From assembly GCA_002344345.1 (NCBI GenBank), contig DDTL01000105.1:1-19067 (forward strand): DNA of 19,067 nucleotides. The letters run 5' to 3'. Positions 6,867 to 11,626 of the stretch are shown in pieces (within the stretch, counting starts at the first letter, position 1; every line of letters starts with the position of its first letter). The position numbers and the translations under genes were made by a program. The notes beneath the pieces are model-generated. The model was not told the DNA's origin. It saw only the letters and a list, made by a program, of their open reading frames with translations, and made no database searches. The DNA comes from Saprospiraceae bacterium UBA2365 (lineage in GTDB: Bacteria; Bacteroidota; Bacteroidia; Chitinophagales; Saprospiraceae).

Positions 6867-7709
6867 TTATCTTTCGTTGATTAAATGGAAGATTTGACGA
6901 TAAATATTTGCCCTGTTAGCTTCTCTTTTGGCAAATGCAATTTTTTTTGCATTTGTATAGCCACCAGTGTAATATCGTTGCCACCAGGGTGCCACGGTAA
7001 ATATCGCATCCACCCACCCTGAGGTAAAGGTCATATTCAGCAATAAAGCCATAAAACCGAAATACAGCGCGGCTGAGTTGATCCCACTTTTGAAATCTCC
7101 TGAATAGATCTGTCCCGACCCCGGGATTATTATACTCATCCAGTATGCCGTTTGGGGATCTGGTTTCATAAGCTTTTTGCTCTGAAGAAGTGTCTTGATG
7201 GTTTCTTTTTTGGCAATCTCACCTTCTTCCAAAGCCAAATGAAAATGTGTTTCAGCTTCTTTAAAATCACCCATTCCAAAAAAACAGGTACCCAGTAAGA
7301 ACTCTTTCTGGTTGGTCGCCCGGGCAGAAAACTCCGTGTTGACATTAAACAGATCCAATATCGCCTGTTGATACGAATGCTGATGGATCAGGCAAACTGA
7401 TTTTTTGGACAATGCTTCAAACCTGAGACTGTCATCCTGAATGATGTTGGAAGCAAAATGATAGTATTTTTCTGCTTCACTGAACATTTTCTGTTCAAGA
7501 AAACAATCACCGGTTTTAACTGTCAGCGCACCCACAGATTCTGAAGGACCGAAAAACAATGCCCGCTGGTATTCTTTAGCTGCCAGATTAAATTGTCCTG
7601 CTGTAAATTGTTCATCCGCATAGGCAATCAACGAATCAACCGATTGTCCGTTTGCCCATAGGGCGAAAAGACTAAAAAGCGTAATATATAATATCCGAAG
7701 CCTTGTCAT
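6867..7709 (-). CDS. TPR protein with C-terminal PGSG membrane domain (paralog B)
   Basis: A 280-residue exported protein of unknown function and last gene of the yidD operon. It has a signal peptide (MTRLRILYITLFSLFALWANGQ, 1-22). TPR-like helical pairs run from about 25 to 180, including ADEQFTAGQFNLAAKEYQRA (31-50) and MGDFKEAETHFHLALEEGE. A C-terminal domain opens with IIIPGSGQIYSGDFKSGI (193-210) and continues through hydrophobic segments (211-230 and about 234-246) to a basic tail. The PGxGQxYxG signature resembles the TM2/DUF5683 type of small membrane domain. The first TPR and the PGxG domain match the preceding gene, so the two are duplicates. Its ATG at 7709 lies 38 bp inside that gene, which suggests translational coupling. 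Confidence 0.82.
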   Translation of the reverse strand: MTRLRILYITLFSLFALWANGQSVDSLIAYADEQFTAGQFNLAAKEYQRALFFGPSESVGALTVKTGDCFLEQKMFSEAEKYYHFASNIIQDDSLRFEALSKKSVCLIHQHSYQQAILDLFNVNTEFSARATNQKEFLLGTCFFGMGDFKEAETHFHLALEEGEIAKKETIKTLLQSKKLMKPDPQTAYWMSIIIPGSGQIYSGDFKSGINSAALYFGFMALLLNMTFTSGWVDAIFTVAPWWQRYYTGGYTNAKKIAFAKREANRANIYRQIFHLINER

Positions 7710-8505
7710 GATATTTTTGCATAACTGATTGATTGTGTTGTCTGGCTGTTTGGTAAGATCCATAGATGTTCCCAACCCAAAATCCAAAGCCTATGGCGCC
7801 AAAAACCCAGCCTCTGACACTTTTGATCCCGTCCTTTTCAAATCCACGGTAACTCTGCCAGGCATTAGATCCGATAAAAACCAATGCTATAGCACCATCT
7901 GCCCATCTTCCTGTATAGGCTTTACCTGCTCCGGGTATGATGGTCGACAGGGTAGCTGCAAGTAAAGGGGATTTTTTTCTTTTGGAAGAATATTCCTGTA
8001 TGATGTTCCCCAGACTTGTATAATATGGGCTTTCTTCCGCCATCTGATGATTCAAATAGTACGATCTGGCATCATTCCATTTGTTTTGTGAAATAGCCAA
8101 ACCCAGGTGAGCCAGGTTTTTTTGAGTGTCGTCAAGATTGGATTGTAATTTGACCAGTTGCTCAGCCTCCTCAAAACGCTTGTTTTCCATTTCCAGGTAA
8201 TAGATCTGACTGAATAGTTTTACAGGGAGATCATCCCGGTCTCCGATCAGTTGACCTGCGCGTTTCAGGCCCAGTTCAGATCTATTCTGCATGCGGTAAC
8301 TTTCCAATAACCGACCGATCGATGCGCTGTCATGCGGGTTGAGGAAAACTACTCGTTCGTACTCTTCTGATGCAAGGCTGAATTGTCCTGATTCAAAAAG
8401 ATAATCTGCAAATTGCAGGCTGTTCTCATACGAGAATAATCCCTGGGAAGATCCAGAGACATCAAGAAGCAGGATCAGACAGAAGAATTTAATCCACCGG
8501 ATCAT
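7672..8505 (-). CDS. TPR protein with C-terminal PGAG membrane domain (paralog A)
   Basis: A 277-residue exported protein of unknown function. It has a signal peptide (MIRWIKFFCLILLLDVSGSSQ, about 1-21). TPR-like helices occupy about 27-155, with a first repeat FADYLFESGQFSLASEEYER (32-51) closely matching that of the next gene. The C-terminal domain begins LLAATLSTIIPGAGKAYTGR (181-200), has hydrophobic stretches at about 203-216 and 232-250, and ends with a short charged tail. The PGAGKAYTG segment is not a Walker A motif. The start at 8505 is chosen for the signal peptide and lies 17 bp inside yidD; longer starts at 8550 or nearby would add hydrophilic residues before the signal. It overlaps the next gene by 38 bp. 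Confidence 0.82.
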   Translation of the reverse strand: MIRWIKFFCLILLLDVSGSSQGLFSYENSLQFADYLFESGQFSLASEEYERVVFLNPHDSASIGRLLESYRMQNRSELGLKRAGQLIGDRDDLPVKLFSQIYYLEMENKRFEEAEQLVKLQSNLDDTQKNLAHLGLAISQNKWNDARSYYLNHQMAEESPYYTSLGNIIQEYSSKRKKSPLLAATLSTIIPGAGKAYTGRWADGAIALVFIGSNAWQSYRGFEKDGIKSVRGWVFGAIGFGFWVGNIYGSYQTARQHNQSVMQKYHDKASDIIYYAF

Positions 8506-8890
8506 ATAATCGTTGACTTTTTTCATCATAAGGATAGTTTGGACCTGCAAATGGATGGCATCTGGTCAGCCTGTCAAAGGCGTTGATTACGCCGAGTATA
8601 TAGCCTTTTTTTTGTATGGATTCTATGGCGTATGTCGAACAACTCGGGTGAAAAACACAGCTTTCCATATCCTGGGAGGAAATAAATGTTTTATAACTCA
8701 GGTACAAAGCACCGAATATAAAATCCAGAGGATTCTTCGCATCCTTGACATAATGACTGTAATGATGCTCATGCATTTGCGGTGTAAAGGTGTTTTCCAG
8801 GCTGGACAGATAGGATCTGTCCTGTGCGCCAAGAAAGGTAGCGAAACTAATGAAGCTTATAACGATACCAATTGTCTTCACCTTTCTCAT
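8489..8890 (-). CDS. yidD: YidD-family protein with N-terminal signal peptide
   Basis: A 133-residue protein. The C-terminal ~80 residues are a YidD domain: NPLDFIFGALYLSYKTFIS (the membrane-associated helix), ESCVFHPSCSTYAIESIQKKG with C78 and C84, and RLTRCHPF with C111. YidD assists the YidC insertase and usually is a ~75-residue protein on the cytoplasmic face, encoded beside rnpA and yidC. Here it has about 50 extra N-terminal residues that begin with a typical signal peptide (MRKVKTIGIVISFISFATFLGAQ). This suggests export or a signal anchor. The final DPVP of the family is DPVD. The start at 8890 gives the signal peptide directly; ATGs at 8944 and 8941 would add 18 or 17 residues. It overlaps the LolA-like gene by 44 bp and the TPR gene by 17 bp. 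Confidence 0.88.
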   Translation of the reverse strand: MRKVKTIGIVISFISFATFLGAQDRSYLSSLENTFTPQMHEHHYSHYVKDAKNPLDFIFGALYLSYKTFISSQDMESCVFHPSCSTYAIESIQKKGYILGVINAFDRLTRCHPFAGPNYPYDEKSQRLYDPVD

Positions 8891-9539
8891 CGATCCGTAT
8901 ATTTTTATAATTAGTGATCTGATAACTTTCCGTTCCGTCATCATGAAAAATTATGTGGGTCAGTTGGGAAGGAAAATTCAGGCCTTTTATCAATTGATAG
9001 TTTTCATAGAATTGCTTGCTGACGACTTTTCCTTTTTTGTTCTTGAAAACTACGCCTTTCAGCTTTCCGTCCTGATTTGCGATCAGAATGTCGCCCAGAC
9101 TTTCGTCTCCCTTGACCTTTGGGGGTGTCCAGGTGCCGATCAGCATGCCTTTATCTTTCTCCACTTTTTGCAATTTATACGGGCTTTTTTCAAGACCAAA
9201 ATTGTTGATCGAACTGTTGAGGATCAGATTGAATAATGATGCTTCAACAGGAGAAGGCATAAAACTCCTTTCTTTGAGTTTGTTGTTTTCAAAAAGATAC
9301 ATGGAAGTATCGTGCATCACCCAGGTTTGTTTGTGTGGAAACCGGACATTGTAGACGATTTTTTTCTCATTTTTGTCAAAATAAACGGTACCCATCACCA
9401 GGCTTTTGGTTTCATTGCCCTTGACCTTGAAGGAAAAATCAGCTTTCACTCGAAAATAATGCTGGGAGGATGCTGACGAAAAGGAGAACAACAATATTAC
9501 GATGAAACAAACTGATTTTATTAATGATCTGTATTTCAT
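8847..9539 (-). CDS. LolA-like periplasmic protein (outer-membrane lipoprotein-sorting fold)
   Basis: A 230-residue exported protein, first gene of the yidD operon. A signal peptide covers about residues 1-25 (MKYRSLIKSVCFIVILLFSFSSASSQ). The rest is a run of antiparallel beta strands: FRVKADFSFKVKG, SLVMGTVYFDKNEKKIVYNV, TWVMHDTSMYLFENNKLKE, LIGTWTPPK, and the DILIANQDGKLKGVVF and YQITNYKNIRID segments. This pattern (membrane-exposed half-barrel with DxxxMYLF) resembles LolA/LppX-type lipid- or lipoprotein-carrying proteins of Bacteroidota. The family call is by pattern only; I see no catalytic motif. It shares 44 bp with yidD. I see no clear TAnnTTTG box upstream, but two short hairpins lie between 9564 and 9645. 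Confidence 0.75.
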   Translation of the reverse strand: MKYRSLIKSVCFIVILLFSFSSASSQHYFRVKADFSFKVKGNETKSLVMGTVYFDKNEKKIVYNVRFPHKQTWVMHDTSMYLFENNKLKERSFMPSPVEASLFNLILNSSINNFGLEKSPYKLQKVEKDKGMLIGTWTPPKVKGDESLGDILIANQDGKLKGVVFKNKKGKVVSKQFYENYQLIKGLNFPSQLTHIIFHDDGTESYQITNYKNIRIDEKGEDNWYRYKLH

Positions 9540-9563
9540 GTTCGTGTATTTATTTCAGCTGAA

Positions 9564-9580
9564 ATCAAAAACGTTTTGAT
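9564..9580. repeat. Stem-loop ATCAAAA-ACG-TTTTGAT upstream of the yidD operon
   Basis: A perfect 7-bp inverted repeat with a 3-nt loop, 24 nt before the first ATG of the operon. Its position fits an operator or a leader hairpin. Confidence 0.45.
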
Positions 9581-9626
9581 GAAGCGAAAATTGTTTTGCA
9601 TTAAAGACGCAATATCATCCGTTTTG

Positions 9627-9645
9627 TTTTTGGCGCAGCCAAAAA
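9627..9645. repeat. Stem-loop TTTTTGGC-GCA-GCCAAAAA
   Basis: A perfect 8-bp stem with a 3-nt loop in the region upstream of the yidD operon. On the plus strand T-rich comes before and A-rich after, so it is not a terminator in either direction. It may be a regulatory hairpin or a protein-binding site. Confidence 0.45.
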
Positions 9646-9654
9646 AACAACATC

Positions 9655-9716
9655 TTTAAATAAAAATATGGTTTCCAACCGGGCAAGAAAACCATTCGCC
9701 AGCAGGAAACCATATT
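9655..9716 (-). terminator. Long stem-loop terminator of the 9736 gene
   Basis: Perfect 12-bp inverted repeat AATATGGTTTCC (9665-9676) / GGAAACCATATT (9705-9716) enclosing 28 nt that can pair further. On the minus strand it is followed by TTTTTATTTA. It starts 20 nt after the stop at 9736. The loop is longer than in standard terminators, so an mRNA-stabilising 3' structure is an alternative. Confidence 0.7.
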
Positions 9717-9735
9717 AAAGCTTCAATAACTGATT

Positions 9736-10179
9736 CTAGTAAGCTGTACTCCAGATTCCAAGTATTGCTACATAATAAACTATATAGAATACTGTCCAGC
9801 CTGCAGCACTTGCTACGCAACCCCAAAGTGCACTCATAGTTTGATCCTTGTCTTCTTCGATCACATACACAAGTAAAATACCAACAGGACCTAAAATACA
9901 TCCCCACCAAAATGCAGGTAAAACCGGCATGTTAGCTATTCCGTTCATCATATTGGCAGCATCATCATCCATTCCTGAAATCAAAGGATGATCCACTGCA
10001 ACCAGATCCTGATACGTAATACTTGCATCTTCTGCAACAACAGCTTCAAGAGAATTCAAGTCAGCCACCATAGCGTTTACCTTTTCTTTATCGTAAGAAA
10101 AAAGGTCTGCGTCAGAAGCAAATAAATTTGCTGAGAAAATAACACTCAGAAAAACAACAAGTAAAGTTAATTTTTTCAT
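9736..10179 (-). CDS. Small exported WWGC membrane protein (copy 1)
   Basis: A 147-residue protein of unknown function. It has a signal peptide (MKKLTLLVVFLSVIFSANLFA, about 1-21). An acidic stretch ADLFSYDKEKV...ADLNSLEAVV...ITYQDL (23-62) follows, then LPAFWWGCILGPVGILLVYV (about 86-105), the polar loop IEEDKDQTMSAL, and WGCVASAAGWTVFYIVYYVA. The last two hydrophobic parts should be membrane helices, each with a tryptophan-glycine-cysteine at its start. It is a duplicate of the next gene upstream (10424-10840). I recognise the layout from memory as a recurring hypothetical family in Bacteroidota. It has its own promoter and terminator, so it is an independent transcription unit. Confidence 0.85.
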   Translation of the reverse strand: MKKLTLLVVFLSVIFSANLFASDADLFSYDKEKVNAMVADLNSLEAVVAEDASITYQDLVAVDHPLISGMDDDAANMMNGIANMPVLPAFWWGCILGPVGILLVYVIEEDKDQTMSALWGCVASAAGWTVFYIVYYVAILGIWSTAY

Positions 10180-10209
10180 ACATTAATTCTTTTATTGAAT
10201 AACAATGTC

Positions 10210-10241
10210 CAAATAACTGCATTTTTTTTTGATATGCCAAA
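10210..10241 (-). promoter_or_regulatory. Probable promoter of WWGC copy 1
   Basis: On the minus strand TTTG (10238-10241) is followed, after 20 bp, by GTTATTTG (10210-10217). The TTTG half of the -7 box is intact, but the usual leading TA is replaced by GT. Predicted leader about 28 nt. Confidence 0.45.
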
Positions 10242-10357
10242 CAATTCTCCCGATTTTTTGAAAGGGGGATTAATTATTTTACACAGCAGAAAATTTACGA
10301 AATTCATGAAATGTCGAATAGAAATCGGGCGGGTATAAACAAACTGATCAACCAAAT

Positions 10358-10400
10358 TAAAAACAAAGGCAATCTAAACCTGATATTGCCTTTGTTTTTA
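10358..10400 (-). terminator. Rho-independent terminator of the 10424 gene
   Basis: A 16-bp perfect stem (10358-10373 with 10385-10400, core AAACAAAGGCAAT / ATTGCCTTTGTTT) around an 11-nt loop. On the minus strand it ends in a T-run (CTTTGTTTTTAATTT). It begins 24 nt after the stop at 10424. The symmetry would also stop plus-strand transcripts. Confidence 0.88.
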
Positions 10401-10423
10401 TTAAAGCAAAAAAAAGACCTTGC

Positions 10424-10840
10424 TTACAATCCTGTCCAGTAAAAAATTGCACCGCCTCCATAGATCAGGGTGCTCCAGAAACAACCCCAGAATGCACTTT
10501 TAGTCTGTGAGGGATCTTGTTCCACTAAATAAACTATGATCAATCCGGCAGGTCCCAATAAACATCCCCACCAGAATGCCGGTAAAATAGGCATGGAAAC
10601 GCCATTTGCCATCATTCCGGTTTCAGCACTAAGACTTAGTGCAATAGGATTTTGAACCTCAATCAAATCAGCATATGTGATCTGTTCATCCTGACCAACC
10701 AGCGCTTCCAGCTCATTCAGGTCAGCAAGAGCTGCACTTACTTCGTTTTGATCGTATCCAAAAAGATCTGCATTGGTTGCAAAACTCTGAACAGAAAACA
10801 TGAATGCGGTCAATACTAAAATCAAAGAAAATCTTTTCAT
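10424..10840 (-). CDS. Small exported WWGC membrane protein (copy 2)
   Basis: A 138-residue paralog of the gene at 9736-10179. It has a signal peptide (MKRFSLILVLTAFMFSVQSFA). The conserved acidic block is ADLFGYDQNEV...ADLNELEALV...ITYADL, followed by MMANGVSMPILPAFWWGCLL, GPAGLIIVYLVEQDPSQTKS and AFWGCFWSTLIYGGGAIFY. The two copies agree in the signal-peptide type, the ADLF.YD start, MPxLPAFWWGC, the VYxxExD loop and the WGC of the second helix, but differ freely between. This is the pattern of an old duplication under selection. The start at 10840 is an ATG; an in-frame TTG at 10849 adds three residues. A -7 box and a strong terminator flank it, so it is monocistronic. Its function is unknown. 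Confidence 0.85.
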   Translation of the reverse strand: MKRFSLILVLTAFMFSVQSFATNADLFGYDQNEVSAALADLNELEALVGQDEQITYADLIEVQNPIALSLSAETGMMANGVSMPILPAFWWGCLLGPAGLIIVYLVEQDPSQTKSAFWGCFWSTLIYGGGAIFYWTGL

Positions 10841-10869
10841 CTTGTCCAATTTTTATAATAATGAATAAA

Positions 10870-10877
10870 CAAATATA
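10870..10877 (-). promoter_or_regulatory. -7 promoter box of WWGC copy 2
   Basis: TATATTTG on the minus strand, a full match to TAnnTTTG, with a predicted leader of about 27 nt. No clear -33 element at 17-23 bp. Confidence 0.5.
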
Positions 10878-10939
10878 TGAATTGAAGTCGAATGTGGTTG
10901 TTATAAAATGAAAATTATGATTTATTTAAGATTTTTTAG

Positions 10940-10978
10940 TGATGAATGATGTGATAGTAAACAAATTGACATTCATCA
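10940..10978. repeat. 9-bp inverted repeat TGATGAATG / CATTCATCA
   Basis: A perfect 9-bp inverted repeat (10940-10948 and 10970-10978) spaced by 21 nt, about 30 nt downstream of the GNAT stop. No T-run follows on either strand. It may be a 3' mRNA structure or an operator for the WWGC gene to its left. Confidence 0.45.
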
Positions 10979-11009
10979 GAAACACCTCATATAACATTTT
11001 TTTTAAGGG

Positions 11010-11453
11010 TCATAATAGTATATCACAATTCACCCATTCATGATCGAACTCGCAATCATAGTTTTTGTAGAATTCCAAAGCGGGCTCGTTCCAGTTCAAA
11101 ACCTGCCATCTGATCCTTTTACAGGCATTATTTTTCCCCGTATCGATCACAGACTCAAGTAATCTTTTGCCGATCCCATGACCGCGATAATTTTCTTTTA
11201 CAACGATATCATCCAGATAGAGGGATTTGCCCACCCAGGTATAATATACAAAATAATATAAGGCCATGCCTGCAATCTGTCCATCGGGTGTTTCTGCCAC
11301 AAAACATTCAAAGTATTCAGTTTCTTGTTCCATCAAAGCCACAGTATTCGTTACTTTTTCTGGTGCTTTTTCAAAAAATGCCAATTCCCTGATGAGATCG
11401 AGAATGGCAGGCAGGTCTTTTTTTTCGTATTTTCGAATGTGGATTGTAGTCAT
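11010..11453 (-). CDS. GNAT acetyltransferase, spermidine/spermine acetyltransferase-like
   Basis: A 147-residue single-domain GNAT protein. Motif order is intact: HIRKYEKKDLPAILDLIREL at the N-terminus, AGMALYYFVYYTWVGKSLYL (beta4), DDIVVKENYRGHGIGKRLLE with the acetyl-CoA pyrophosphate-binding RGHGIG loop, and the C-terminal WNEPALEFYKNYDCEFDHEW. The order ELAFFEK...MALYYFxYxxWxGKSLYLDD...NEPALEFY is very close to eukaryotic-type SSAT (diamine acetyltransferase) and its bacterial relatives. Polyamines or other small primary amines, such as thialysine, are therefore likely acceptors. It is cytoplasmic. It stands divergent to tRNA-His, and I see no matching -7 box in front of it. Confidence 0.9.
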   Translation of the reverse strand: MTTIHIRKYEKKDLPAILDLIRELAFFEKAPEKVTNTVALMEQETEYFECFVAETPDGQIAGMALYYFVYYTWVGKSLYLDDIVVKENYRGHGIGKRLLESVIDTGKNNACKRIRWQVLNWNEPALEFYKNYDCEFDHEWVNCDILL

Positions 11454-11499
11454 AATGAAATTTTTTTTGTTAAAATTAAGTAGGAATACGATAAAATAT

Positions 11500-11507
11500 T
11501 AACTTTG
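11500..11507 (+). promoter_or_regulatory. -7 promoter box of tRNA-His
   Basis: TAACTTTG matches TAnnTTTG and lies 16 bp before the first tRNA base. A -33 TTTG at normal spacing is not visible (nearest TTTG ends at 11469, 30 bp away). Confidence 0.55.
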
Positions 11508-11523
11508 CATTCCATTTAAACAT

Positions 11524-11598
11524 GGTGGTTATAGTTCAGTCGGTTAGAACGCCAGATTGTGGTTCTGGAGGTCGTCGGTTCGAATCCGATTAGCCACC
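11524..11598 (+). tRNA. tRNA-His (anticodon GTG)
   Basis: A full cloverleaf can be drawn. The acceptor stem GTGGTTA pairs with TAGCCAC, D stem GTTC/GAAC, anticodon stem CCAGA/TCTGG with loop TTGTGGT, and T stem GTCGG/CCGAT with loop TTCGAAT. The histidine identity element is present: an extra G at -1 (11524) facing discriminator C73 (11598). The 3' CCA is not encoded and must be added by CCA-adding enzyme. It is a single tRNA, followed after three bases by a terminator. Confidence 0.97.
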
Positions 11599-11601
11599 CT
11601 G

Positions 11602-11626
11602 AAAAGCTCCGCGAGGAGCTTTTTTT
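11602..11626 (+). terminator. Rho-independent terminator of tRNA-His
   Basis: A 9-bp stem AAAAGCTCC / GGAGCTTTT with loop GCGA, running into TTTTTTT, three bases after the tRNA. The T-run overlaps the stop codon (11625-11627) of the convergent secreted-protein gene. The stem is symmetric and could also weakly affect that gene's 3' end. Confidence 0.92.

Noticed and set aside
7906..7935. PGAGKAYT in TPR paralog A as a Walker A nucleotide-binding motif
   Set aside because: The GxxxxGK[ST] spacing is not met, the paralog has PGSGQIYS without lysine, and the segment opens a membrane domain.
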